Below the pieces are notes generated by a model, which ran no database searches, had not been told where the DNA came from, and saw only the letters and a program-made list of their open reading frames with translations. Of a DNA stretch of 64,000 nt, positions 53,784-62,984 are shown piece by piece. This stretch comes from Paracoccus albicereus (GTDB lineage Bacteria; Pseudomonadota; Alphaproteobacteria; Rhodobacterales; Rhodobacteraceae), in assembly GCF_024359525.1 (NCBI RefSeq), contig NZ_JAKZEU010000002.1, positions 992,001-1,056,000 of the forward strand, in the 5' to 3' direction. Position 1 is the first letter of the stretch; every line of letters starts with the position of its first letter. Made by a program: the position numbers and the translations under genes.

Positions 53784-54971
53784 ATGCGCGCACTCACCTG
53801 GCAAGGCAAACACGACGTTCGCGTCGAGACAGTCCCCGATCCCGAGATCGTGAACCCCCGCGACGCGATCATCAAGGTGACGTCCACCGCGATCTGCGGC
53901 TCCGACCTTCACCTCTACGATGGGGTCATCCCCGGTCTCATCTCCGGCGACGTCCTTGGGCATGAGTTCATGGGCGAAGTGGTCGAGACGGGACCGGCGA
54001 GTACATTGAAAAAGGGACAGCGCGTCGTCGTTCCCTTCACGATCTCATGCGGCAAGTGCTTCTTTTGCGAGCGACAGCAATATTCCGCATGCGACAATTC
54101 GAACCCGGCCGACAAGCAGGATCTGAGCGAACCGCTTTACGGTCACGCGATGGGCGGTCTTTTCGGCTATTCCCACCTGACGGGCGGATATCCCGGCGGT
54201 CAGGCGGAATATGTGCGGGTTCCTTACAGCGATGTGGGACCGCTGGTCATTCCGGACGGGCTGGAGGATGACAAGGTCCTGTTCCTGTCCGACATCCTGC
54301 CCACAGGATGGATGGCAGCTGAAAATGCCGACATCGAAGAAGGCGATGTCGTCGCGGTCTGGGGCTGCGGTCCGGTTGGTCTTTTCGCCGTGCAGTCGGC
54401 GCTGGCCATGGGCGCAGGAAGGGTGATCGCGATCGACGAATACCCGACCCGGCTGAACCTTGCCCGAGACCTCGGGGCGGATGTCATCGACTTCAAGCAG
54501 ACCCCCGTACTCGAAACGCTTATGGCCATGTCTGGCGGCATCGGACCTGATGCGGTGATCGATGCCGTCGGGATGGAGGCGCATGGCTTCGCCCCCGACA
54601 CGATCTTTGACAACATCAAGCAGCATGTCGGCATCGGTGCCGACAGCGCCCATGCGCTGCGTGAAGCGATCATGGCGGTCCGCAAGGGAGGACGAATTTC
54701 CATCCCCGGCGTCTACGGCGGCTTCCTCGACAAGTTCCCGCTGGGCGCGCTGATGGAAAAGGGCGTGCAGGTCCGCACAGGCCAGACCCATGTCCAGCGA
54801 TACACCAAGGATCTGCTGCATAAGATCGGCGAGGGCGAGATCGATACGACCTTCCTGATCTCGCACCGCCTGCCGCTGGAAGACGCTGCCCGAGGCTACG
54901 AGAACTTCCGTTACAAGCAGAATGAATGGACCAAGGTCGTCTTGAAGCCCGGGACCGGGGCCGCTTCATGA
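53784..54971 (+). CDS. Zinc-dependent alcohol dehydrogenase (formaldehyde-dehydrogenase-like MDR)
   Basis: This 395-residue medium-chain dehydrogenase has the catalytic zinc Cys in [22 protein letters not shown] and the structural zinc cysteines in [15 protein letters not shown]. The cofactor fold is [19 protein letters not shown]. It resembles glutathione-independent formaldehyde dehydrogenase relatives. It overlaps the following SDR by ATGA and belongs to an EcfG-driven operon. Confidence 0.9.
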   Translation: MRALTWQGKHDVRVETVPDPEIVNPRDAIIKVTSTAICGSDLHLYDGVIPGLISGDVLGHEFMGEVVETGPASTLKKGQRVVVPFTISCGKCFFCERQQYSACDNSNPADKQDLSEPLYGHAMGGLFGYSHLTGGYPGGQAEYVRVPYSDVGPLVIPDGLEDDKVLFLSDILPTGWMAAENADIEEGDVVAVWGCGPVGLFAVQSALAMGAGRVIAIDEYPTRLNLARDLGADVIDFKQTPVLETLMAMSGGIGPDAVIDAVGMEAHGFAPDTIFDNIKQHVGIGADSAHALREAIMAVRKGGRISIPGVYGGFLDKFPLGALMEKGVQVRTGQTHVQRYTKDLLHKIGEGEIDTTFLISHRLPLEDAARGYENFRYKQNEWTKVVLKPGTGAAS

Positions 54972-55750
54972 GCACTGGTCTGGCTGTCGTCACAGGCGCA
55001 TCCTCTGGCATCGGGCTGGAACTGGCCCGATGCGCGGTCGATGACGGCTACGATCTGCTGATCGCGGCCGACGAGCCTGAAATCGTCCGGGCGGCCGAGA
55101 TCCTGCGGAAGGATGGTCAGACGGTCGATACGGTCCAGGCCGACCTGGCGACGGCCATAGGCGCGGACAGGTTATGGGGTGCGCTTAATGGTCGGGCCAT
55201 CGATGTGCTGGCAGCAAATGCTGGTCGCGGCCTGGGTCATGCCTTTCTGGATCAGAACTGGGACGCCATCGAACGCGTCTTGCGCACCAACATGAACGGG
55301 ACGACAGATCTTCTGCATCGCTCGGTCCGCGTGATGCTTCCGCGCGGGTCCGGCCGCATCCTGATTGTCGGTTCCATCGCGGGACTGATGCCCGGCAGCT
55401 ATCAGGCCGTCTATAACGCCACCAAAGCGTATCTCGACACGCTGTCATGGGGCATCCGAGGCGAGCTGAGGGACAGCGGCATCACGGTGACCTGCCTGAT
55501 GCCGGGCCCGACCGAGACCGAATTCTTCCACCGTGCCCACATGGAAGACACCAAAATCGGACAAGGTGACAAGGCCGATCCGGTAGAGGTCGCACATGCC
55601 GGCTGGCAGGCGATGAAGCGCGGCCGGTCGGGGGTCACGCCGGGCTTCATGAACAAGGTTCAGGCGACGCTGTCGGGCGTCCTTCCCGCCGAGATGCTGG
55701 CGCGCATGCATCGCGACATGGCTGAGCCGGAGGACGAAAAAGATGCATGA
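54968..55750 (+). CDS. Short-chain dehydrogenase/reductase (first of tandem pair)
   Basis: The ATG at 54968 ([19 protein letters not shown]) gives 260 residues, including NAG in LAANAGRGL and the catalytic [11 protein letters not shown]. It is followed by a similar gene whose start overlaps its stop. The two resemble each other over their length (for example the shared block ending GPTET), suggesting duplication. Confidence 0.9.
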   Translation: MSTGLAVVTGASSGIGLELARCAVDDGYDLLIAADEPEIVRAAEILRKDGQTVDTVQADLATAIGADRLWGALNGRAIDVLAANAGRGLGHAFLDQNWDAIERVLRTNMNGTTDLLHRSVRVMLPRGSGRILIVGSIAGLMPGSYQAVYNATKAYLDTLSWGIRGELRDSGITVTCLMPGPTETEFFHRAHMEDTKIGQGDKADPVEVAHAGWQAMKRGRSGVTPGFMNKVQATLSGVLPAEMLARMHRDMAEPEDEKDA

Positions 55751-56528
55751 ACGCTTTGCTGTCATAACGGGTGCATCGAGTGGCATCGGTTACGAACTCG
55801 CGCGGCGCGCTGCAGAGGACGGACACGCCTTGCTCATCTGCGCCGACGAGCCTGAAATCGAGGATGCCGCCGACAAGCTTCGCCGGCTGGGAGCGTCAGT
55901 GGAGACCATGAACATCGACCTGTCCGCGCGAAAGGGCTTCGAAGAAATGTGGTCCCGGATCGCAGATCGGGACATCGATCTGTTCTTCGCCAATGCTGGG
56001 CGCGCCTTGGGGGATGCCTTCCATGAACAGGACTGGGCCGAGATCCGCCGCCGCATCGATCTGAACACGATACAGACCACGCTGGCGCTGCATCGTGTGG
56101 GCCGCAAGATGGCCCACCGCGGACAAGGCCGGATCCTCGTCACCGCTTCAATCGGCGGCTTCGCGCCGGGGCCGTTCGCCGCGGTCTACAACGCGACGAA
56201 AGCCTATCTAGACAGCCTTTGTTACGCGCTTCACGACGAATGGAAGGACAGTGGCGTTACGCTGACCTGCCTGATGCCTGGGCCGACCGAAACGCCGATC
56301 TTCACCCGTGATCGGAATCGTCTTCAGGATGCCCCGATCACGGCTCGTGAAAAGGATGATCCTGGCGAGGTCGCGCGCGCAGGCTATGACGCAATGATGG
56401 CGGGCGAAAGCGGCGTCGTTCCCGGTTTCACCAGCAAGGTCATCACGATGCTGTCCGGCGTCCTGCCGGAATCATTGAAGGCGCGGATCCACCGCGCCGG
56501 CGCCGAGCCTGACAGGACTAAGGATTGA
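55743..56528 (+). CDS. Short-chain dehydrogenase/reductase (second of tandem pair)
   Basis: This 261-residue SDR starts [19 protein letters not shown] with NAGRA in FFANAGRAL and [11 protein letters not shown]. Its C-terminal region (DPGEVARAGYDAMMAGES) resembles the first copy's. It ends convergently with the cytochrome gene (11-bp overlap at 56518-56528). Confidence 0.9.
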   Translation: MHERFAVITGASSGIGYELARRAAEDGHALLICADEPEIEDAADKLRRLGASVETMNIDLSARKGFEEMWSRIADRDIDLFFANAGRALGDAFHEQDWAEIRRRIDLNTIQTTLALHRVGRKMAHRGQGRILVTASIGGFAPGPFAAVYNATKAYLDSLCYALHDEWKDSGVTLTCLMPGPTETPIFTRDRNRLQDAPITAREKDDPGEVARAGYDAMMAGESGVVPGFTSKVITMLSGVLPESLKARIHRAGAEPDRTKD

Positions 56529-57594
56529 TCGGCGCAGGGTCGCGCGACGCGTAGTAGGACGCGAGCGCCGCAATCTCGTTGTCGGTCAGGTTCTCGGCCG
56601 CATGGTGCATCAGCTCCGCTGCCTGCCCACCGCCCCTCGGCCCGTCGCGCCACAACCGCAATTGTGCCGCCAGATAAGGGGCATGCTGGCCTGACAGCGA
56701 CGGAAAGGCCTCATTCAGCCTATGCTGCCAAGGGCCGTGACAGGCACTGCATGACGGTGTGCGACCCTCGCCCTCGGCGTTCGCAAGTGCCCTGCCCCGC
56801 AGAACCTGCTTGGCATCCACAATCCCATCCGAACCCGAGGGACCGAGAGCGTCAAAGCTGTTGGCTAGGCGCTCGATGGTCTGGTCGTCCAGCGCCCGAG
56901 CGGCCTGCGCCATGATCGCGCTGTCACGCCCGCCCTCGCGATAGGCGCGCAGGCTTTGTGCGACATACTCGGAAGACAGGATATCGAGCCGAGGTATTTG
57001 CGGGTTGGTCGAGACACCTTCCGCACCATGACACATCGCGCAGCGACCGCGTTCCTCACCCCCCGTGGCCGCAGCATAATTCTCGGGTGTCATCTCGCCC
57101 GCCGAACGCAGGAAGGCCACGATCGGCCAGACGTCGTCCGTGCGCTCGGCAGGCCAACCGGGCATCCCGCTCATCTTCACGCCATTGTACACGATCCAGT
57201 GAAGCTCGGATGCGGACCACCGCGACAGTTCAGTCGAGAAGAGTTTCGGCGGTCGCGGAAGCATCTCCTCCACGGTCGCGTCCTGCTGGCCGCCCGGACG
57301 CGCGTGACACTCTGCGCAGGCCTGTTCGTAATGCCCGGCGCCAAGTGAGATCATCCCCGGTGTGGACAGATCGTCAGGGGGCGTTTCGTCAGCCCGCAAG
57401 CTGACCGAGTTACGAAAGGTCGTGTGCAGAACCCAGGTGACCCCGGGAAAGTGATCCGCCCTGGCCGACACGTTGTAGAGCCCGACCCCGACGACCGCGC
57501 CCGCAAATCCCAGCACCAGCACGACGATCAAAATCGTCAGGTCGCGCACGCCTTTCAGTCCTAGGTTCTCAATGAGTCGGCGCGGATCGATCAT
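56518..57594 (-). CDS. Membrane-anchored cytochrome c with three heme motifs
   Basis: This 358-residue protein has an N-terminal helix (ILIVVLVLGFAGAVVGVGL) and three CxxCH heme sites: CAECH, CAMCH and CSACH. These are typical of multi-heme cytochromes that pass electrons to a terminal oxidase. It is the last gene of the oxidase operon and overlaps ctaG by ATGA. Confidence 0.9.
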   Translation of the reverse strand: MIDPRRLIENLGLKGVRDLTILIVVLVLGFAGAVVGVGLYNVSARADHFPGVTWVLHTTFRNSVSLRADETPPDDLSTPGMISLGAGHYEQACAECHARPGGQQDATVEEMLPRPPKLFSTELSRWSASELHWIVYNGVKMSGMPGWPAERTDDVWPIVAFLRSAGEMTPENYAAATGGEERGRCAMCHGAEGVSTNPQIPRLDILSSEYVAQSLRAYREGGRDSAIMAQAARALDDQTIERLANSFDALGPSGSDGIVDAKQVLRGRALANAEGEGRTPSCSACHGPWQHRLNEAFPSLSGQHAPYLAAQLRLWRDGPRGGGQAAELMHHAAENLTDNEIAALASYYASRDPAPINP

Positions 57595-58154
57595 GCCCGG
57601 CTCCCTTGCAATGCCCGACCGCTGAGCCAGAGGCCGGCCAGAAGATAGATCGGCGTCCCGATCGCCAGCATCAGGATGCCACCGATCTGTTGCCCGTGAA
57701 GATCCGGTGCCGTGCCGCAAAACGCGGCATAGATATCGCTGGGCGCAAGGATCAGGATCGTGCCCAGCATCGTCATGTGCATCGATGTCAGCAAAAGCCC
57801 GCCCGCGCCTGCAAGCGCCGATCCGGCGTGTAATGCGCCCGACCAAACCGCCAGCCCGGCGATCAGAAACAGCGCCTGTTCCATCACCAGGGCATGTGGG
57901 GCAAGCCTTGTCGCGGCGTGTAGCTGCGGAAGATGCGCGCTCCAGACGATGACAGCCTCCAACACGACCGCCACCATGATCGAGGGCGCCAGGCGAGACA
58001 GTGCGGGCCAACCCAGAACGATCAGCGGGGCGGCGACGGCCACCAGCACCATGTGGCGCAGCATGTGACCCGGAAACGGACCGAGCCTTGCAGGCCAGTC
58101 CGGCAGCCATGTCAGCACAAGCAGAGCCACGGCGACTATCCGAGCCGCGCGCAT
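57591..58154 (-). CDS. ctaG: CtaG-type cytochrome c oxidase assembly protein
   Basis: This 187-residue multi-pass protein (five or more helices) has features of the caa3_CtaG family: HMLRHMVLVAVAAPLIVLG and LTSMHMTMLGTILILAPSDI. The family aids copper delivery during assembly of caa3 oxidases. The start overlaps the upstream small gene by one base (TGATG). Confidence 0.8.
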   Translation of the reverse strand: MRAARIVAVALLVLTWLPDWPARLGPFPGHMLRHMVLVAVAAPLIVLGWPALSRLAPSIMVAVVLEAVIVWSAHLPQLHAATRLAPHALVMEQALFLIAGLAVWSGALHAGSALAGAGGLLLTSMHMTMLGTILILAPSDIYAAFCGTAPDLHGQQIGGILMLAIGTPIYLLAGLWLSGRALQGSRA

Positions 58155-58519
58155 CACAGGCAGCTTTCGATGAAAAGCGCCGGAAGCGAGACGAAGATCA
58201 CCCCGATGGCCGAGACGATAGCGAGCAACCAAGCGGAGTGGCCGAGGAATTCTCTCCGATCTTCGGCCCGTGGACCGCCGTGGGTCCGGTTTGCCCGGCT
58301 GGCATAATCCCATTGCCGCCATGCACGCCGACCGATCCACCAGATCAGTCCCAGGGCCACCACCGAAGCCGCCGCGATGCCGATCCGGGCCAGTCCCGGG
58401 GCGTCCATCCGTGCGCAGACCAGCGCGGTCCCACCATAGACAGCGCAGAAGTGAACCGCCCAGACGACGGGGGCCGCGATCATGTGCCAGAGGCTGCTGT
58501 AGCGGTTCGGCCAAACCAT
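58154..58519 (-). CDS. Small membrane protein of the oxidase operon
   Basis: This 121-residue protein has about three helices, including LWHMIAAPVVWAVHFCAVYG. It is tucked between the fused oxidase subunit gene and ctaG, both overlapping by TGATG. I do not recognise it; a role in assembly or as a small oxidase subunit is a guess. Confidence 0.7.
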   Translation of the reverse strand: MVWPNRYSSLWHMIAAPVVWAVHFCAVYGGTALVCARMDAPGLARIGIAAASVVALGLIWWIGRRAWRQWDYASRANRTHGGPRAEDRREFLGHSAWLLAIVSAIGVIFVSLPALFIESCL

Positions 58520-61119
58520 CACATCACCCTCGGCACAAGTCCGATCATCAAGGATGTCACGATGCCGCTGACACCCTGGAAGTGCCAATAAAGCGTCGTG
58601 TTCCACAGATCGGCATCGAACTCCGGCAGCATTCGTCCTGCGAGGCTGCGGGCAAGACAATATCCCTGCATGATGGCGCCGCAAAGGATGTGCGCCACGC
58701 TCCAGACGACGAGCGCGCACATCATTGCTGGGTAAGCGTGGGTAGCCGGCTGCAACCCGGGAAACCAGACCGCGCCGATAAGGGACGCCGCGCCCCCCGA
58801 TGCCATGATCGGTGCCGCGATCAGCAGCGCTCTGGCGATTGTCACGTGGCCGGCGCGGTGTAGACCGCGTGCAAACCAGGTCGAAAGCCATGTCCCGGCA
58901 AGCAGAACGCCTGCGGTCGTCGTGAGCGCCGCCGAAGCATGGGCAGCGCCGTCAGGCGGAAAATCAGGACGCGCAGTCCAGAAGAAGAAGACCCCGAATA
59001 TCAGACCCGCGAACGCGGTCGCATCCCCCAGCATGGTGATGAAGATCGCCCACCAACCGGGCGCCTTGGGACCCGAAACGTAAGTCGGCAGGGTCAGGCC
59101 CAGCCCGACATCCTTCATGACCTTGTCCGGGATGATTGCCGTAGCGGTCCATAGCCACCAGATGACAGTCGCGATGGCAAGAACGCCGCAGACGATCGCG
59201 GGCCCGTAGATACCGAAGGTTGGCAGGATGAAAGCGCCGCCCGTAAACGCCGCCGCGACAAGCGTGCACCAGGCCGGGCCGGTCACCCGCACCACAAGCT
59301 GCGGGATCGCATCGACGGCCGAGGTGATCAGCGTTTCGCGCCGACCTTCTGGTGCGTCGCCAAGATAGAAGCGCCCCGCGTCCATGCGCTCGACGATCTC
59401 GGGCTGATCCCATAGCGGATAGCGCGATGTCACGAAGGGTACCGATCGCGCGCCCCAGGCTTCCGTCGGTACGTCATGGCTCCATTCCAGCGTGCCGGCG
59501 TTCCAAGGATTGCGTTCGGTCAGCGTCTGGCGACCCTTCGGCCTGAGCAGATCCCAGGCAAAGATCAGGATCCCCGCCGCTATGACGAAGGAACCCACGG
59601 TCGAGATCATGTTGAGCCAGTCCCAGCCGAGATCGCCGGGATAGGTCCAGACCCGGCGGGGCATTCCCAAAAGGCCTGTCAGGTGCATCGGCAGGAAGCA
59701 GACGTTGAAGCCGATGAAGGTCACCCAGAAGGACCAGCGGCCCAGCCGCTCGGACATCTTTTTCTTGGTGATGAAGGGATAGAAATAATAGATGCCGCCG
59801 ATGATGGGGAAGACCATGCCGCCGAACAGCGTGTAGTGCAGGTGTGCGACGATGAAATAGGTGTCGTGAACCTGCCAGTCGAACGGGGCCAGCGCGACCA
59901 TCACGCCCGTCAGCCCGCCAGCGGTGAAGATCGCGACCGCACCCGCGATCCACAGCGTCGGCAGGATCACGGTCACCCGACCGACCATCAGCGTAGCGAT
60001 GAAGGCGAAGATCTGAACTCCGGTCGGGATCACCACCGCCTCGGACGCGGCCGAGAAGAAGCCCAGAGAGATCGCCGGCAGACCCGTGGTGAACATGTGA
60101 TGCACCCAAAGCCCGAAGCTGATGAAGCCCGTTCCCACGGCCGACAGCACGATCCACGAATACCCGACGATCGGTCGGCCTGCGGCTGTCGGAACCACCA
60201 TCGATGCGATCGCGATCGACGGCAGGAAGATGATGTAGACCTCGGGGTGGCCGAAGATCCAGAACAGGTGCTGCCACAGCAGCGGATCGCCACCGCGCTC
60301 GGGGTCGAAGAAGGGCCAGTTCAGCGAGCGCTCTAGCTCGAACAGGAGATCGCCTGCGATCAGCGGCGGGAAGGCGAACAGGATCATCCCGCCGACGACC
60401 AGAACGTACCAGCCGTAAAGCGGCATCAGGTTGATGCGCATCCCCGGCGGGCGACATTTGATCACGCCGACGATCAGTTCGACCGCCGCCGCGATCGAGG
60501 CGATCTCGATGAAGGACAGTCCCAGAAGCCAGATGTCCGAGCCGACCCCCTCGTCCTCCGTGGCGAGAGGCGGATACATGAACCAGCCCGAGCTGGGCGC
60601 CGCGTCAAACAGCACCGAGCCCAGCACGAACACGCCGCCAATCAGGAAGCACCAGTAACCATAGGCGGACAGGCGCGGAAATGGCATGTCCCTCGAACCC
60701 AGCATGGCAGGCAATAGCAGGATCGAGATCGCCTCGAACATCGGGACGGCGAAGAGGAACATCATCGCCGAGCCGTGCATGGTGAAGAACTGGTTGAAGC
60801 GGTCGGACGACAGAAAGTCGTTCTCGGGGACGGCAAGTTGGACCCGCATCAGCAGGGCAAGAACCCCTGCGGCCAGCATGAAACCGAAGGCCGTCAGCGA
60901 ATACCATTTGCCGATGACCGAATTGTTGACCGCCGACAGGTAGCGGATGCCAGTCGGCGTCTTCCACGCTGCACGCAGGCGTTCCTTGCTGGCCTCCTGT
61001 ATGTCGGACGGGACCGGTTCGGCCAGCATCTCCTCAGATGGCGGCCACTGGCCTTGGGGCTGGCGCTCGTCCAGTTCCGCTGCGGACCGGGGCGGATCGT
61101 GAAGGCTGCTGTCGGTCAT
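58519..61119 (-). CDS. ctaD: Fused cytochrome c oxidase subunits I and III
   Basis: This 866-residue fusion has the heme-copper oxidase subunit I from about residue 60 to 570, with heme-ligand and copper-site motifs HGSAMMFLFAVPMF, FGHPEVYIIFLP (His-Tyr pair and Glu), LWVHHMFTTGLP and HDTYFIVAHLHYTLFGG. A subunit III-like part from about 640 onward contains LIFGVFFFWTARPDFPP. The start overlaps the coxB stop by ATGA. The oxidase reduces O2 using electrons from cytochrome c. Confidence 0.93.
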   Translation of the reverse strand: MTDSSLHDPPRSAAELDERQPQGQWPPSEEMLAEPVPSDIQEASKERLRAAWKTPTGIRYLSAVNNSVIGKWYSLTAFGFMLAAGVLALLMRVQLAVPENDFLSSDRFNQFFTMHGSAMMFLFAVPMFEAISILLLPAMLGSRDMPFPRLSAYGYWCFLIGGVFVLGSVLFDAAPSSGWFMYPPLATEDEGVGSDIWLLGLSFIEIASIAAAVELIVGVIKCRPPGMRINLMPLYGWYVLVVGGMILFAFPPLIAGDLLFELERSLNWPFFDPERGGDPLLWQHLFWIFGHPEVYIIFLPSIAIASMVVPTAAGRPIVGYSWIVLSAVGTGFISFGLWVHHMFTTGLPAISLGFFSAASEAVVIPTGVQIFAFIATLMVGRVTVILPTLWIAGAVAIFTAGGLTGVMVALAPFDWQVHDTYFIVAHLHYTLFGGMVFPIIGGIYYFYPFITKKKMSERLGRWSFWVTFIGFNVCFLPMHLTGLLGMPRRVWTYPGDLGWDWLNMISTVGSFVIAAGILIFAWDLLRPKGRQTLTERNPWNAGTLEWSHDVPTEAWGARSVPFVTSRYPLWDQPEIVERMDAGRFYLGDAPEGRRETLITSAVDAIPQLVVRVTGPAWCTLVAAAFTGGAFILPTFGIYGPAIVCGVLAIATVIWWLWTATAIIPDKVMKDVGLGLTLPTYVSGPKAPGWWAIFITMLGDATAFAGLIFGVFFFWTARPDFPPDGAAHASAALTTTAGVLLAGTWLSTWFARGLHRAGHVTIARALLIAAPIMASGGAASLIGAVWFPGLQPATHAYPAMMCALVVWSVAHILCGAIMQGYCLARSLAGRMLPEFDADLWNTTLYWHFQGVSGIVTSLMIGLVPRVM

Positions 61120-62090
61120 GTCAGGCCCTCGAGATAGGCGGCCAGCGCCTGCAGATCGGCCGGCGGCAGATGATCGTAGCCGGGCATGTTGACCCCGGGC
61201 TTGATGCTTTCGGGCGCGCTGAGCCAGCCGACCAGCGACTGACGGTCCATTGGCAACATCCCTGCGGCAAGCGATTTACGCCCGCCCAGATGGGTAAGGT
61301 CAGGCCCTACCCGCGCCGTCGCCGGCGTCCCGCGCACCGTGTGACATCCGCCGCAGCCCTGCGACAGAAAAAGCTGCTTACCGCGTTTCGCCTCGGCTCC
61401 TTCGGGTGCCCTCGCATCCCGAGCCTCGGCGCCAAGCCAGCGCTCGAATTCCTCGGGCGCCATCACGACCGCTTCCAGTGCCATGTGCGCGTGGCTGAGG
61501 CCGCAGAATTCGGCGCATTGACCCCGGTAGGTTCCAGGCGCCGTCGGTTCCAATGACATGCGATTGACGCGACCGGGGATCATGTCGGTTTTGCCGCCAA
61601 GCGCGGGGATCCAGAACGAGTGGATCACCCCGTTCGCCGCCAGTTCAATCTCGCTGCGCGAACCGGCAGGCAGGCGGATCTCGTTTGCGGTGGTCACCGG
61701 CTCGTCGGCGCCGTCCGGCCAATATTCGACCCGCCACCACCAGCTTTCGCCGGTAACCCGCAGCGTCAGCCCCTCCCCGGGCTCACGCTGCTGGGGCATC
61801 TCGCGCAGGGCGAAGATCAGCAGTCCCGCAAGAACCGTTGTCGGCAGCACGACGCCGCACATGAAGATGAACCACTGCGCCACCCGAAGCGAATGACGCT
61901 TTCGCCGGATGCGCGAGAAATAGAGCATGAGACCGTTCACGAACAGCCACAGCACCACCGCGCCTCCCAGCATCCACCAGAACAGGTTCGCCAGCACCTC
62001 TGCGTCGCGTCCGGCGGGCGACAGGACGGATTGCCGCCCCTCGCAGGACGCAAGCACCACCGTCAGCGCAAGGGCGATCCCGATCTTCAC
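61116..62090 (-). CDS. ctaC: Cytochrome c oxidase subunit II with fused cytochrome c (caa3-type)
   Basis: The GTG at 62090 overlaps the upstream gene stop by GTGA. The 324-residue product is a lipoprotein (lipobox LASC near residue 16) with two N-terminal helices, then the CuA domain with ligands in GQCAEFCGLSHAHM. A C-terminal cytochrome c domain has the CGGCH heme site. This layout marks a caa3-type oxidase. Confidence 0.92.
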   Translation of the reverse strand: MKIGIALALTVVLASCEGRQSVLSPAGRDAEVLANLFWWMLGGAVVLWLFVNGLMLYFSRIRRKRHSLRVAQWFIFMCGVVLPTTVLAGLLIFALREMPQQREPGEGLTLRVTGESWWWRVEYWPDGADEPVTTANEIRLPAGSRSEIELAANGVIHSFWIPALGGKTDMIPGRVNRMSLEPTAPGTYRGQCAEFCGLSHAHMALEAVVMAPEEFERWLGAEARDARAPEGAEAKRGKQLFLSQGCGGCHTVRGTPATARVGPDLTHLGGRKSLAAGMLPMDRQSLVGWLSAPESIKPGVNMPGYDHLPPADLQALAAYLEGLT

Positions 62091-62683
62091 AGCGCCCTCG
62101 TCAACAGAAAGATCAACGCCACGAAGGGGATCAGGGCCATGAACAGAAACAGCCCGTCGCGCGTGATCATCCCGATCGCGATCAGCGTCACGCCCCCGGC
62201 AACGATGGAAGATGTGAACGGGATCAACTCCAGGAAAGGCATCGTAAGGCCGCACACCAGACAGATCAGCAGCGGCAGTCTGTTCCATGGCGAATGCATC
62301 AGCCACGCCGCGCGCCGTCGCGTGTGACGGTCAAGAAAGCGGACGACAGGATCGATGATGTCGAGGGTCTTGGTGAACTTGTCGGCCGGCAGGCTGCGTC
62401 GCGTGATCCATCGCGGCAGTCTGACAGTGCCACCTGAAAAGATCCGCTCGGCTGCGACGATGGCAATCAGAAGACCACAGATAACGGACATCCCGGGAAT
62501 GCCCGACAGCGGCGTCGTGGCGATGGCCGCGACGACCAGAATGATCGTGAAATGGCTGCGTGGACCGATCGCCTCGATGATCCTTGAAACCGATACCTCC
62601 GAGCGACCCTCGGCGGTCTGTCGCAAACCATCGACGATCGCCGGCAGGCTTTCGCCTCCGGCCCCAGTCTCGCCGCAAGGCAA
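62087..62683 (-). CDS. ExoD-family membrane protein
   Basis: This multi-pass protein resembles ExoD, first linked to exopolysaccharide and alkaline stress. Typical segments are SVSRIIEAIGPRSHF, TTPLSGIPGMSVICGLLIAI and the final helices. No ATG lies in frame downstream of the EcfG-type promoter at 62781-62805. A TTG at 62683 (198 residues) or a CTG at 62647 with a GGAGG site is possible, so the start is uncertain. The upstream frame to 62923 would include the promoter and was rejected. Its stop overlaps the ctaC start. Confidence 0.75.
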   Translation of the reverse strand: MPCGETGAGGESLPAIVDGLRQTAEGRSEVSVSRIIEAIGPRSHFTIILVVAAIATTPLSGIPGMSVICGLLIAIVAAERIFSGGTVRLPRWITRRSLPADKFTKTLDIIDPVVRFLDRHTRRRAAWLMHSPWNRLPLLICLVCGLTMPFLELIPFTSSIVAGGVTLIAIGMITRDGLFLFMALIPFVALIFLLTRAL

Positions 62684-62780
62684 GCGCTGTCCGTCATCGT
62701 GATCCGGTTGGATTGGTTCGGCCTTTCTTCTGTCTTCTGGTGCCGACGGCGAGAAATCCCCTTTGCGTCGGCCGGCTGCG

Positions 62781-62805
62781 AACAGACGAGTCTGCAATTT
62801 GTTCC
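62781..62805 (-). promoter_or_regulatory. EcfG-type promoter for the ExoD/oxidase operon
   Basis: On the minus strand GGAAC is followed after 16 bp by TGTT, about 98 bp before the candidate TTG start of the ExoD-like gene. It would drive the six overlapping genes to 56518. It is divergent from a second copy of the same motif at 62917. The 62684-62984 gap holds these two promoters and no gene I can support. Confidence 0.75.
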
Positions 62806-62916
62806 AGCCTTGTGTCGGCTGACGAATGCGCGCCGACTTCTGTGGAAAGGCGGGTCCGGGGGTGAACGCTTTGCCGTGGAGCAACGAGGCCCCTAGCCCA
62901 TCTTGAGAAATCTTCT

Positions 62917-62941
62917 GGAACAAATGGCGTATCGCCCTGTT
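62917..62941 (+). promoter_or_regulatory. EcfG-type promoter for the PQQ-dehydrogenase genes
   Basis: On the plus strand GGAAC is followed after 16 bp by TGTT, 43 bp before the ATG at 62985. It is divergent from the oxidase promoter, so both respiratory units would respond to the stress sigma factor. Confidence 0.75.
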
Positions 62942-62984
62942 TCAGCACCCATTCGCAGCCGACCATGACCGAGAGGAGCCGATC

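Noticed and set aside
62684..62923. N-terminal extension of the ExoD-like protein to 62923
   Set aside because: The extension covers the EcfG-type promoter at 62781-62805 and has no ExoD-like content.
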